This document shows, one piece after another, positions 1-8,257 of a stretch of DNA of 64,000 nucleotides. The translations under genes were made by a program, and so were the position numbers. The stretch is from positions 1-64,000 of the forward strand of contig CALFIC010000129.1 of the NCBI GenBank assembly GCA_937876225.1, in the 5' to 3' direction. Numbering within the stretch: the first letter of the stretch is position 1; every line of letters starts with the position of its first letter. The notes under the pieces are model-generated. The model searched no databases and had not been told where the DNA came from. It saw nothing but the letters and a program-made list of their open reading frames with translations. Origin of the DNA: an uncultured Chloroflexota bacterium. GTDB taxonomy: Bacteria; Chloroflexota; Chloroflexia; Chloroflexales; Roseiflexaceae.

Positions 1-1
1 T

Positions 2-103
2 AGCCAAGGTACCATGTCGGGGTTTTATACCTTTGTCAACGACGATGATCTCTCGTTTGATACGATTATTCCGCTCTTTGAATTATCAGCAAACGTGTCA
101 TAA
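2..103 (+). CDS. C-terminal end of an unidentified protein (partial)
   Basis: An open frame runs from the left edge to a TAA at 101-103 and encodes the last 33 residues of a gene that starts outside the window, ending in ELSANVS. No domain can be recognised. It lies 39 nt before the aminotransferase start on the same strand, so the two could be cotranscribed. Confidence 0.5.
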   Translation, partial: SQGTMSGFYTFVNDDDLSFDTIIPLFELSANVS

Positions 104-142
104 CAAATTTCGACGATTCAGTTAATGCCATAGAGGACATGC

Positions 143-1294
143 ATGGATTATTCGCAAATCTTGCAACTGCAATTACGCCCCAATATCATCGACCTCGGCT
201 GGGGCCATCCCGATATGCAGTTGTTGCCCCACGCCCAGATTCAATCTGCTACCAATGCCGCCTTGCAACGTTGGGGCGGCGTCATGCTGACCTATGGCAT
301 CGACCACGGAGTAGGTCCGTTGCGTGAACAAATCGCCGATTGGATCGCTCAGCACGAACAGGTACGCCCGCAATTAGGCGAAATCATGCTCTCGGCCGGT
401 AATTCCCAAGCTCTCGCCCACATCTGCACCATGCTCACCCAGCCTGGTGATGTGATTTTGGTCGAAAATCCCAGCTATCATTTGGCGTTGCGGATTTTGC
501 GCGATGCACCCGTGGTCATCCGCGGTATCCCCTGCGACCACGAAGGGGTCGATGTCGATACCCTCAGTGCCGTGTTGCGCGAATACCAACAGGCCGGGCA
601 ACGGGTGGCGTTCTTCTACACCATTCCCACCTTCCAAAACCCCACTGGCACTTCGCTCTCGCCTGCGCGGCGTCAACAACTCGCGCAACTCGTGGCCAAT
701 AGCGGCTTGCGGATCGTCGAAGACGACGTCTACCGCGAATTGTGGTACGAGCATGCCCCAGCGCCATCGTTGTGGGCCACTTTCCCGCGTGGGAGCGTCA
801 TCCGCTTGGGGTCGTTTGCCAAATCGTTGGCGCCTGGCTTGCGCCTCGGCTATATCACTGCCGATGTGGCCACCATCCAGCGCTTGGCTGGCTCGGGGTT
901 GCTCGATAGCGGCGGTGGGATCGCCCACTTCCAGTCCTTAATTGTCAGCGAAATCATGGCCAATGGCGATTTCGCCGATATCGTTTCGCGCTATCGCCAA
1001 CGCTATGGTGCACGTTGCCACGCCCTGCATACGGCCTTAGTCCCGTTACAGTCACACGGCTACCAGTGGTATCGCCCGACCGGCGGGTATTTTTTGTGGA
1101 TGCGCTTGCCCAGCGGCAGCGACGAAAAGCTTGCCTTGGCGCGGCTCGAGGCGCGCGGTGTTTCGGCGTTGCCTGGCCAACTCTTTAGCCAAGGACCACT
1201 TGGTTATGCTGCCTTGCGTTTTTCGTTCAGTCTGTATGACGAAGCCACGTTGCACCAAGCCGGTGCGATGATTGTTGACACGCTGTTGTCTTAA
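143..1294 (+). CDS. PLP-dependent aminotransferase, class I/II (MocR/LysN-like)
   Basis: A 383-residue fold-type I aminotransferase. It has an NPTGT segment (166-170), the cofactor aspartate in EDDVY (D195) and the Schiff-base lysine in SFAKSLAPGLRLGY (K227). The YGIDHGVGPLREQIADW segment near residue 50 is typical of the branch that contains alpha-aminoadipate aminotransferase LysN and the catalytic half of MocR regulators. No N-terminal helix-turn-helix is present, so this is a free-standing enzyme. The start at 143 is preferred over the out-of-frame ATG at 139 because AGAGGA lies just upstream. The substrate, probably an amino acid, cannot be fixed from sequence. Confidence 0.88.
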   Translation: MDYSQILQLQLRPNIIDLGWGHPDMQLLPHAQIQSATNAALQRWGGVMLTYGIDHGVGPLREQIADWIAQHEQVRPQLGEIMLSAGNSQALAHICTMLTQPGDVILVENPSYHLALRILRDAPVVIRGIPCDHEGVDVDTLSAVLREYQQAGQRVAFFYTIPTFQNPTGTSLSPARRQQLAQLVANSGLRIVEDDVYRELWYEHAPAPSLWATFPRGSVIRLGSFAKSLAPGLRLGYITADVATIQRLAGSGLLDSGGGIAHFQSLIVSEIMANGDFADIVSRYRQRYGARCHALHTALVPLQSHGYQWYRPTGGYFLWMRLPSGSDEKLALARLEARGVSALPGQLFSQGPLGYAALRFSFSLYDEATLHQAGAMIVDTLLS

Positions 1295-1336
1295 TTATTT
1301 TTGAAAAAAACGTGGGGCGCGGACGTGAATATGAAT

Positions 1337-1369
1337 AAAGCCCGGGGCGGATAATCCGCCCCGGGCTTT
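1337..1369. terminator. Bidirectional hairpin terminator
   Basis: A perfect 15-bp stem (1337-1351 with 1355-1369) closes on a 3-nt TAA loop and is flanked by A/T-rich arms. It sits between the convergent aminotransferase and glgC, so it probably ends both transcripts. Confidence 0.8.
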
Positions 1370-1395
1370 GGATTGTCCGATGCGCAAGCGTGCGC

Positions 1396-2640
1396 TTAGG
1401 CGCCGACGAGCGTTTCGCCATCGGCCAACACGGCTTTTTGCCAGGCGCTGGCTGCTACCCGGGCGGCGATCATCACGTTGGTGCCCACTTGGACATTGGC
1501 GGGGATAATGGTATGCATCCCGATGAGGGTCAAGCCACTATTGAGCAAGCTGGGGATTTGCGCATTGACGGCACCGCCACGGCTATGGCCGACCTGGGCC
1601 CCACTGCCCACCACGACGTTTTTGTCGATGATGGTGCGCTCGATGCGACTCCCTACCCCCAACGTGACATTGGGCAAAATAATACTGTCGATGACACTAC
1701 ACCCTGCCGGTACCACCACCCCTGGTCCAATCAATGAGCCCGATACATATCCATCGACCCGACTGCCATCACAAATCATGCTGTTTGAGATGCGGGCTTG
1801 CGGGCCCACTTCAGCGGCGGGCATTTCGGCACTACGAGTGTGAATTACCCAATTGGGGTCGCTCAAATCGAGCGCCGGTTGGGCACTGAGGAGTGCCATA
1901 CTGGCATCGTAGTAAGCCTGTATGGTCCCCACATCGGCCCAATAATCGGGGAAGGTGTAACTGTTGACGTTGGTCTCGCTGATGAGTGCCGGCATCAAAT
2001 CACGACCGATGTTTTCGCCCAAATGACGTTGGAGTACGTCGATGAGGTATTGCTTGCGGAACAAATAGATACCCATCGAGGCAAGGGTTGATTCACTCTG
2101 GGCCGGTTTTTCGACGAACTGGCGCACATGTCCGTGCCCATCGAGGGTCACAATCCCAAAGCGCTGTACTTCGTGGGGGGCGACAGGGTGCACGGCTACT
2201 GTCACATCACTGCCACGGGCCAAGTGAGCGGCAATCATTGGGCGGTAGTCCATTTTGTAGATGTGGTCACCAGCGAGTACGAGCACATGCTCGGCCGACT
2301 GCTCACCGATAAAGTCGAGATTGGCGCGCAACGCATCGGCGTTGCCCCGTTGCCAGCTCATGCCACTGCCGAGGTAGGGGTGCAAGATGTGCACACCTCC
2401 CATACGCCGGTCGAGGTCCCACGGCTTGCCTACGCCCACATGCTCTTGCAATGAGCGCGGGCGGTACTGGGTGAGGACGCCCACATTGGTAATCCCCGAG
2501 TTAACACAATTAGACAGCGTAAAATCGACAATCCGATACTTGCCGGCAAATGGCACGGCGGCTTCGGCGCGTTCGGCGGTCAGTACGCTCAGGGCGGGAT
2601 GCTCACCACCGGCCAAAATTAGTGCGAGGACACGACTCAT
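1396..2640 (-). CDS. glgC: Glucose-1-phosphate adenylyltransferase
   Basis: Makes ADP-glucose from glucose-1-phosphate and ATP, the committed step of bacterial glycogen synthesis. The 414-residue chain opens with the nucleotidyltransferase segment LALILAGGEHPALSVLTAERAEAAVPFAGKYRIVDF and ends in a left-handed beta-helix region with hexapeptide-like repeats (ILPNVTLGVGSRIERTIIDKNVVVG). The ATG at 2640 is chosen because AAAGGGG precedes it; a longer in-frame start at 2709 would overlap murJ. The GGxR arginine and the RPRS loop of the usual signature are partly altered (GGEHPALSVLTAERAEAAVPFAG against GGxGxRLxPLTxxRAKPAVPFGG). It lies 11 nt after murJ and is probably cotranscribed. No other glycogen gene is nearby. 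Confidence 0.92.
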   Translation of the reverse strand: MSRVLALILAGGEHPALSVLTAERAEAAVPFAGKYRIVDFTLSNCVNSGITNVGVLTQYRPRSLQEHVGVGKPWDLDRRMGGVHILHPYLGSGMSWQRGNADALRANLDFIGEQSAEHVLVLAGDHIYKMDYRPMIAAHLARGSDVTVAVHPVAPHEVQRFGIVTLDGHGHVRQFVEKPAQSESTLASMGIYLFRKQYLIDVLQRHLGENIGRDLMPALISETNVNSYTFPDYWADVGTIQAYYDASMALLSAQPALDLSDPNWVIHTRSAEMPAAEVGPQARISNSMICDGSRVDGYVSGSLIGPGVVVPAGCSVIDSIILPNVTLGVGSRIERTIIDKNVVVGSGAQVGHSRGGAVNAQIPSLLNSGLTLIGMHTIIPANVQVGTNVMIAARVAASAWQKAVLADGETLVGA

Positions 2641-2651
2641 ACTTGACCCCT

Positions 2652-4238
2652 TTATGCTGAGTGATTGCCTGTGACTGGGCGTCGCGTGGCACGAAGCACG
2701 GCAAACCACTGACTACACCATCCGATCCCCCACAACCCACAAATTCCATAGACCACTGCATGGAGAGCGACGCGGAGCCAATCTGCACTACTGTGCAAAT
2801 TGTGGGTCGGTAAGGCGGGAAGTAACGGGATGCATACTTGTAATAATACCACCATGCCGCCGATTCCGACCAGCCACGTCCACAATTTATCGAAAATTCG
2901 AATATTGGCGTAGCGCCGCATCAACCACCATAGCAACACTACTGCTTCTGCAGTGTTGGCAATGCTAAACACCGTGGCGGTGGTACTGAGGCGCTGGAGT
3001 GGCGTGCCGGCTTGACTCAACCACCAGCCCAGCCCGAGATTGAGTGCCACGGCACCGGCCCCCACAATCACCGGCACGCGGGTGTTTTTGAGGGCAAACC
3101 AAATCCGCACGGCAATCTCGGCCACACTAAACCCCGCCAACCCCAAGGCGTAGCCCCGCAAGGCGGCAACCGTTAGTTGCGCTGAGGCCGCATCAAATGA
3201 TCCACGCTGGTAGAGCACCAGCACCACTAATTCGGGGGCATACCACAGCACCACACTGGCTGGCAATGCGACTGCCAGCACACTCTGGAGCGCGTGACTC
3301 GCTTCAACGCCAAATTGCTCATGTTCGCCACTGGCAGCAAAGCGTGCCAGTCGGGGGAATATCACCGTGCCGACACTCAACCCCACCAAGCCGTGGGGCA
3401 ACAACATGACTTGCATGGCATAGCCCGCAGCGGCAACTGCCCCTACCCCAAAGCTTGACGTAATGGCAATCATACTCGCTAGATTGATTTGCCAAATCGA
3501 TTGCCCAAATAAACGGGGCAACAACAATTTGCCTACATCAACCAATCCCACGGTATGCAGCCACGCGTTGGCGGCATAGCGCCAGGTCACTCGGCGTAGG
3601 GCGGGGATTTGTACCAGCGTAAAGGCGGCGGCGCCAATCAGCACCCCATAAATCACCCCATGGATGCCATACCAGCGTGCCAATACCGCCGCCCCAAAAA
3701 TAATCCCGATGTTGTAAAGATTCGATCCGAGGGTGGGGATACTAAATTGTTCGTGGGCTTCGAGTACCGCCTTGAAAATCCCGCCGATGCCCAGCAAAAT
3801 CGGCTGAAGCAACAACATCCGCATCAAATCGGCAGTGAGTTGTTGCGTCTCGGCGGGGAATCCACGGGCAGTGGTCATCTGCACCAACGGCAAGGCCCAA
3901 ATCCACGCTACTACCGAGATTGATACCAGGCAGGGCAACATCAAGTTAAGCACACTACTGGCCAGCTTGCCTGCTTCGTCGCTCCCAGCATCGTGGCGGC
4001 GTTGTTGGAATACCGGGATGAGGGCGGTGCCCAACGCTCCACCTGCCACTACGAGATACAACAAATCGGGGATGGCGAAGGCGGCTCGGTAGGCATCGAC
4101 GAGTGGGCTGGTACCAAATTGGGCGGTGATGAACATATCGCGTACCACCCCGAGGACGCGGCTGGCTAGGTAGCCGAGTGCGACGATGAGCGTATTGAAG
4201 AGTGCCCGTGAACGTGGCGTCGGTCTGTTTGTGGTCAT
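2652..4238 (-). CDS. murJ: Lipid II flippase MurJ
   Basis: Moves lipid-linked peptidoglycan precursors across the cytoplasmic membrane. The 528-residue polytopic protein shows the MviN/MurJ N-terminal signature ASRVLGVVRDMFITAQFG followed by AYRAAFAIPDLLYLVVAGGALGTALIPVF, and about 14 hydrophobic segments in total. It is transcribed away from rpsT; the two starts are about 90 nt apart. The spacing to glgC downstream is 11 nt. The ATG at 4238 has only a weak ribosome-binding site. Confidence 0.93.
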   Translation of the reverse strand: MTTNRPTPRSRALFNTLIVALGYLASRVLGVVRDMFITAQFGTSPLVDAYRAAFAIPDLLYLVVAGGALGTALIPVFQQRRHDAGSDEAGKLASSVLNLMLPCLVSISVVAWIWALPLVQMTTARGFPAETQQLTADLMRMLLLQPILLGIGGIFKAVLEAHEQFSIPTLGSNLYNIGIIFGAAVLARWYGIHGVIYGVLIGAAAFTLVQIPALRRVTWRYAANAWLHTVGLVDVGKLLLPRLFGQSIWQINLASMIAITSSFGVGAVAAAGYAMQVMLLPHGLVGLSVGTVIFPRLARFAASGEHEQFGVEASHALQSVLAVALPASVVLWYAPELVVLVLYQRGSFDAASAQLTVAALRGYALGLAGFSVAEIAVRIWFALKNTRVPVIVGAGAVALNLGLGWWLSQAGTPLQRLSTTATVFSIANTAEAVVLLWWLMRRYANIRIFDKLWTWLVGIGGMVVLLQVCIPLLPALPTHNLHSSADWLRVALHAVVYGICGLWGIGWCSQWFAVLRATRRPVTGNHSA

Positions 4239-4240
4239 TG

Positions 4241-4269
4241 TTGCAGAGCCTGTAGTGTTCTGGTATAAT
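4241..4269 (+). promoter_or_regulatory. Sigma-70-type promoter of rpsT
   Basis: A TTGCAG -35 (4241-4246) and a TATAAT -10 (4264-4269) are separated by exactly 17 nt. The -10 is also preceded by TGG, making it an extended -10. Transcription would start near 4276, giving a leader of about 50 nt before the rpsT TTG codon. Confidence 0.8.
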
Positions 4270-4327
4270 CATGTTTCAGAGACTCTTATGAGCCCGAGTA
4301 GTTGAATTATACGGGAGAACCGTCACC

Positions 4328-4591
4328 TTGGCGAACACCAAATCAGCAATCAAGCGTATCCGCATCTCAGAAGATCGCCGCGTACGCAACAATTCCTACC
4401 GCGCCCGCGTTCGTACCATCGTCAAAAAAGCCGAGCAGACCGTTGCCAAAGGCAATGTCGATGCCAGTGCCTTGCAAGCTGCTATTAGCATCCTTGACAA
4501 AGCCGCCTCAAAGGGTGTGCTCCACAAGAACAACGCCGCTCGCCGCAAGTCACGCCTCATGAAGAAGGCCAACGCTGTCGCCGCCAAGTAA
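4328..4591 (+). CDS. rpsT: 30S ribosomal protein S20
   Basis: An 87-residue, Lys/Arg-rich helical protein that binds 16S rRNA. The sequence ANTKSAIKRIRISEDRRVRNNSYRARVRT and the C-terminal NAARRKSRLMKK match bacterial S20 along its full length. The start codon is TTG at 4328, preceded by GGGAG; the second residue is the usual Ala of S20, which fixes this start. A rare start codon is notable because S20 synthesis is translationally autoregulated in E. coli, where the start is UUG. It is a single-gene unit with its own promoter and terminator. Confidence 0.97.
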   Translation: MANTKSAIKRIRISEDRRVRNNSYRARVRTIVKKAEQTVAKGNVDASALQAAISILDKAASKGVLHKNNAARRKSRLMKKANAVAAK

Positions 4592-4610
4592 TATTGGTGC
4601 GTTCTGCGCA

Positions 4611-4645
4611 AATCCGTGGTGCCATTTGGCACCACGGATTTTTTG
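4611..4645 (+). terminator. Rho-independent terminator of rpsT
   Basis: A perfect 13-bp stem (4611-4623 with 4628-4640), an ATTT loop and a following run of T residues, 20 nt after the rpsT stop codon. Confidence 0.9.
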
Positions 4646-4649
4646 TGCG

Positions 4650-4695
4650 AACGTAGACGTAGAGACGCAGCCTGCTGCGTCTCTACGTCTACGTT
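4650..4695. repeat. Perfect 21-bp palindrome, REP-like
   Basis: The arms 4650-4670 and 4675-4695 are exact reverse complements around a CCTG loop, and each arm contains tandem GTAGA units (GTAGACGTAGAGACGCAG). It starts 5 nt after the rpsT terminator and ends 4 nt before the holA stop codon. There is no T-run, so it is not a standard terminator. Its shape suits a dispersed palindromic repeat. Confidence 0.75.
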
Positions 4696-4698
4696 ACA

Positions 4699-5643
4699 TC
4701 ACGCTTCCATGACCAACAAGTCAAGGCCGGCTGCCACATCGATGGCGCCTGTTTTGCTTTGGTGGTCGAGTTTGAGTAATTGTTGGTGTAGGCGTTCGAG
4801 TTCGTTGGTGCGGAATCCACGCGCTTGCTCGATCGCTTTGTCGGTGAGAAAGCCCGGGCGCAAGCCTACCGCACTGGAGATTTCGTTGGCGCGCCGCCGT
4901 TCGCTGTCGAGGATGCGTACCTGGAGCAATATCCGCACTTGGCGCGCAATCATAAAAATCACATATTGTGGGGCTTGGCCATCGTCGAGTAATTTGTGCA
5001 ATTTGCTGAGTGCTAGCCCTTTGCGACGGGCAGCCAAGGCATCTACAAAGCCAAACATGTTTTCTTCGGTATCGTCGCTCACCAACAAATCAACAATCGC
5101 CGTGGTGATGCTCCCGCCGGGACGCACATAGGTGGCCATTTTGGTGAGCTCATTCAACAGGGTGCGGCCATTGTTTCCTACCATCGCAATCAAGCGTGCC
5201 GTCGCAGGGTTATCGATTACCACGTTGAGTTGGCGGGCGCGCTCGCCGATCCAGCGAATCAGCTCGGTTTCTTTGGGGTGCTGGAAGTCGTGGGCCGTGC
5301 CGATTTTGCTGATATGGTTAAACAAGGCGTTGCGTTTATCGAACTCATCGTTTTCGATGAAAATCACATCGCACCATGCGGGCAAGCGCTCGAGATAATT
5401 TTTGAGTTCATCACGATCTTTGCCCGCTTTTTGGTTTTTGAGCAAATCTTCCACAATCACCAAGCGCCGATCATGCAAAAACGGAAACGCTTCGCAGGCC
5501 TGTGCCAGCGCGTCGAGCTTGAAGCGCTTGCCGTCGACGCGGGTCACGTTCAGCGAGCGCGCCGACTCGGGGATTTGGGCTAGCAAGCTCTGGACATACT
5601 CACTGCGCTGATATTCGTCTGGACCAAACAGCAAATAAATCAT
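4699..5643 (-). CDS. holA: DNA polymerase III subunit delta
   Basis: Clamp-loader subunit that opens the beta sliding clamp. The 314-residue sequence begins MIYLLFGPDEYQRSEYVQSLL, the degenerate P-loop region of HolA. It continues with AFPFLHDRRLVIVEDLL and a C-terminal collar domain (LDDGQAPQYVIFMIARQVRILLQV). Length and order match the family. The start lies 5 nt after the stop of the upstream aldolase, so translation is probably coupled. Confidence 0.93.
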   Translation of the reverse strand: MIYLLFGPDEYQRSEYVQSLLAQIPESARSLNVTRVDGKRFKLDALAQACEAFPFLHDRRLVIVEDLLKNQKAGKDRDELKNYLERLPAWCDVIFIENDEFDKRNALFNHISKIGTAHDFQHPKETELIRWIGERARQLNVVIDNPATARLIAMVGNNGRTLLNELTKMATYVRPGGSITTAIVDLLVSDDTEENMFGFVDALAARRKGLALSKLHKLLDDGQAPQYVIFMIARQVRILLQVRILDSERRRANEISSAVGLRPGFLTDKAIEQARGFRTNELERLHQQLLKLDHQSKTGAIDVAAGLDLLVMEA

Positions 5644-5648
5644 CCCAA

Positions 5649-6512
5649 TTACCCCGTGTATTCCCCGATTGCTTTGAATTTGGCATAGGCCTGCGCCCCA
5701 TCAGGGTGCGCTAATTGTGGTGCTAACGGCAACCCGACCGCTACCCCTGCCTGGTTGAGAATCGCTTTGATTGTGGCTACCGCACCCACTTTGCGCACAT
5801 AGCCGTCGACACTGGCGACTTGCGCTTGGATGTCACTCTGGCTGGGATTATCGGTGAGTTGACGTAACGCTTGAGGCACGATATTGGCAATCGCCAAAAT
5901 CGAACCCGCCGCGCCATCAGTGATGGCTTGGGCGAGGATAGGGGCGTTGCCGGTGTAGATTTTGAGCATGGGATAAGTGGCAACCAGCATGGCCGTATGG
6001 GCGGCATTGACGGCACTATCTTTGATGCCATAGATGTATGAAGGGTGACTTTGGAGCAACGCATCGATGATGGCCGGGGTAATCGCAACGCCGGTCATGG
6101 GAGGAATATGGTAGAGGATGATTTTGCTCCCCTGTGGCAAGGCATCGCAAAGCTGGCGATACCAGGCAATCACGCCTGCTTCACCTGATTGTTTATAAAA
6201 AAACGGTGGCAAGACCAAGGCGGCATCGGCGCCTGCGGCCAAGGCGGCCTTGGTGAGGGTAATTGTGTCGTCGAGTGATTGACAACCAGTGCCGGCAATC
6301 ACCCCCAGCGTGCCACGGTGTTGCACGCAGGTGTTGATAATCGCGAGGCGTTGGGCCACACTAAACGACGGCCCTTCGCCGGTGGTGCCGCAGGGTACGA
6401 CGCCATCGAGCCCGCGGGCTTCGAGGTGGCGCATCAGGGTAATCATGGCGGGGGCGTCAAATTGACCATTTGCGTTCAGGGGGGTAGCAATGGCGGCATG
6501 TAATTCTGGCAT
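5649..6512 (-). CDS. DapA-family (class I) aldolase/lyase
   Basis: A 287-residue TIM-barrel Schiff-base lyase with GTTGEG (42-47), catalytic Tyr in ILYHIPP (Y134) and the Schiff-base lysine in YGIKDS (K164). In true dihydrodipicolinate synthases the tyrosine segment reads YNxPxRTG, where the arginine binds the substrate carboxylate. Here it reads YHIPPMTG, with Met instead. That argues for another member of the family, such as a 2-keto-3-deoxy-acid or 4-hydroxy-2-oxoglutarate type aldolase, rather than DapA. AGGAAC precedes the ATG. It forms an operon with holA. Confidence 0.85.
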   Translation of the reverse strand: MPELHAAIATPLNANGQFDAPAMITLMRHLEARGLDGVVPCGTTGEGPSFSVAQRLAIINTCVQHRGTLGVIAGTGCQSLDDTITLTKAALAAGADAALVLPPFFYKQSGEAGVIAWYRQLCDALPQGSKIILYHIPPMTGVAITPAIIDALLQSHPSYIYGIKDSAVNAAHTAMLVATYPMLKIYTGNAPILAQAITDGAAGSILAIANIVPQALRQLTDNPSQSDIQAQVASVDGYVRKVGAVATIKAILNQAGVAVGLPLAPQLAHPDGAQAYAKFKAIGEYTG

Positions 6513-6615
6513 CGTGTTCCTACTGGATAAACGTCGTACTTATGCCAAATTGTACCATGGATGGTGTGTTGATTCCGACCATCATGGATAGGCTGTGCGC
6601 ATACAGGAGCGGTAT

Positions 6616-6624
6616 TGGTATAAT
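6616..6624 (+). promoter_or_regulatory. Extended -10 promoter for the small membrane-protein genes
   Basis: TGGTATAAT, a consensus -10 (6619-6624) with the TGn extension, lies 27 nt before the start codon at 6651. No convincing -35 is seen 17 nt upstream (TGCGCA). Confidence 0.55.
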
Positions 6625-6650
6625 AGGGCAAACGAGAAGGTAGGTGTGTG

Positions 6651-6872
6651 ATGTTTTTGCGTGGATTTGGGATGGGGTGTGCCATGATGGCGGCGTTATG
6701 GTGGTGGTTACGCCAAAAAGTGACTACGACACCACCAGTCTATCATCGTGTGCCATCACAATCCGTTGATCGTGCGGCGATGGCACGGCAAGCGACACAG
6801 ATTCTGCACCGCATTCAGAAAGAGCAATCATGGATACTGAAGCCCAACGAAAAGCCATCCACCGACTCGTAA
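6651..6872 (+). CDS. Small single-pass membrane protein, unknown function
   Basis: About 73 residues. A hydrophobic N-terminal segment (FLRGFGMGCAMMAALWWWL) is followed by a polar tail that includes AAMARQATQILHRIQKEQ. The ATG at 6651 is preceded by GAAGG. An immediately upstream GTG at 6648 is an alternative start. It has an extended -10 promoter and overlaps the next small reading frame by 43 nt in another frame. No family is recognised. Confidence 0.5.
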   Translation: MFLRGFGMGCAMMAALWWWLRQKVTTTPPVYHRVPSQSVDRAAMARQATQILHRIQKEQSWILKPNEKPSTDS

Positions 6873-6943
6873 GCGTGGTATTTGCGATTATTGCTGCCCG
6901 CTTAGCCGTCTGGGTGGTCGACAAAATCATGGGCGATCGCTAG
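6830..6943 (+). CDS. 37-residue putative membrane microprotein
   Basis: ATG at 6830, stop TAG at 6941-6943. The peptide starts MDTEAQRKAIHRLV and has one hydrophobic segment of about 18 residues (SVVFAIIAARLAVWVV) before DKIMGDR. AAGAG lies upstream of the start. The frame begins inside the 3' end of the preceding small gene. Its stop overlaps the stop of the minus-strand acyltransferase through a shared CTAG, a tight arrangement usual for real genes. It is too short for homology to be judged by eye. Confidence 0.4.
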   Translation: MDTEAQRKAIHRLVSVVFAIIAARLAVWVVDKIMGDR

Positions 6944-7578
6944 ATTCGCCCCGCATAATAGCCGTGGTAGGTGGCCGGGAGCATGGCTGCGATATGGCAC
7001 ATCATCTCGTCGGTGAGTGCGGTCATTTCGGCTGGGTCGATTTCATCGACGCCGCTATGTGATACCGGTTGCCATGGCTTACCATAGGCAATGGCAATCG
7101 GTGAACGCAATCCCTTTTCGACTCCTTGAATCGCTACCGGTACAATCGGTACTCCGGCACGCAAGGCCATGCGCATCGCCCCGCCCCGTCCTTTTTGGAG
7201 TTGTCCGTTGCCGCTTCGATGCCCTTCGGGGAAGACAATCATGATGTTGCCTTGGCGCAACGTTGCGACGGCGGCGTCGATGGCGCCAGTGTCGTGTTGA
7301 CCCCGTTTGACGGGGATAGCTTGCATGCCGCGGAACCACCAACTGGTCAGTGGCATAAACAATTCGGCTTTGGCCAACCAATGGGGGATGTGGGTGAGTG
7401 GGATGGTGCCGGCGATGGTCAACATGTCGTGCCATTTGATGTGGTTGACGACCATTACAAATGGCGTCCCCGCCGGAGGTAGATTTTCGAGGCCACTGAC
7501 GCGCCAATCAAAAATACCCCAGGCGCGTAGCCGATCACAGAGCCACCGGATAACGACGAAATGACGATAGGCAAACAT
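6940..7578 (-). CDS. PlsC-family acyltransferase, copy 3 of the tandem
   Basis: Likely 1-acyl-glycerol-3-phosphate acyltransferase (LPLAT fold), acting at the membrane in phospholipid synthesis. The 212 residues carry the HX4D catalytic motif in NHIKWHD (H46, D51) and the acceptor-binding motif FPEGHRS (FPEG 116-119), with a conserved IPVKRGQ between them. It is the last of three paralogues, starting 3 nt after the stop of the middle one. Its FPEGH differs from the usual FPEGT. Acyl-acceptor specificity is unknown. Confidence 0.87.
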   Translation of the reverse strand: MFAYRHFVVIRWLCDRLRAWGIFDWRVSGLENLPPAGTPFVMVVNHIKWHDMLTIAGTIPLTHIPHWLAKAELFMPLTSWWFRGMQAIPVKRGQHDTGAIDAAVATLRQGNIMIVFPEGHRSGNGQLQKGRGGAMRMALRAGVPIVPVAIQGVEKGLRSPIAIAYGKPWQPVSHSGVDEIDPAEMTALTDEMMCHIAAMLPATYHGYYAGRI

Positions 7579-7581
7579 TGT

Positions 7582-8256
7582 TTAATGCTCCTCGCTGGAT
7601 GAGTGCGGTGCTGCCATCATTGGCGCATAGTAACCGTGGTATTCAGGGGGGAGGAGTTGCGCGATCCGTACCATGATGGTGGTGGTGAGTTGCGTGATGT
7701 CGTGAGTAGTTGGTACATCATTGGTCACTATTGATGACGCCCAAAACGGTTTGCCGATGATGAGTTGGCGTGATTTGCCCCAGGGCGAAATATGATTCCC
7801 CACAATTGCCATCGGTACAATGGGTGCGCCGGTCGCTAATGCAATCCGGCTTGCACCACTTTTGGCTGGCAAAAGTTTGCCACTATAATCCCATGTGCCC
7901 TCGGGAAATATCACCAACACGGCGCCGGCGTTGACGGCGGCAATGGCATGTTGGACGGCGTCACGGTCACCTTGGCCCCGTTTGACGGGGATGATAGGCA
8001 TGCGTTTGACCCACCAGCCGTACCACCAGCCCTGTAAAAGATCGTGTTTGGCGAACCACCATGGTTGATAGGCCATCGGTAATCCCCAGCCAATCAAGGG
8101 GATGTCGTGCCATTCGAGGTGATTACACACCAAAATCATGCCACGACTGCGGCTCGGCAGGTTTTCGCCACCAATTACCTGCCAATGCACCAGCCCTAGC
8201 CAATTACACAGCGACACAATCCCCGTAATGATGCGGTAACTGATGGTGCTGAGCAT
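7582..8256 (-). CDS. PlsC-family acyltransferase, copy 2 of the tandem
   Basis: A 224-residue LPLAT-fold acyltransferase with HX4D in NHLEWHD (H46, D51), IPVKRGQ and FPEGTWDYSG (FPEG 117-120). The catalytic residues sit at exactly the same positions as in both neighbours, so the three are recent tandem duplicates. The N-terminus is hydrophobic. One nucleotide separates it from the upstream copy. The TW after FPEG replaces the usual TR, which in PlsC helps bind the phosphate of the acceptor, so this copy may use a different acceptor. Confidence 0.87.
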   Translation of the reverse strand: MLSTISYRIITGIVSLCNWLGLVHWQVIGGENLPSRSRGMILVCNHLEWHDIPLIGWGLPMAYQPWWFAKHDLLQGWWYGWWVKRMPIIPVKRGQGDRDAVQHAIAAVNAGAVLVIFPEGTWDYSGKLLPAKSGASRIALATGAPIVPMAIVGNHISPWGKSRQLIIGKPFWASSIVTNDVPTTHDITQLTTTIMVRIAQLLPPEYHGYYAPMMAAPHSSSEEH

Positions 8257-8257
8257 A

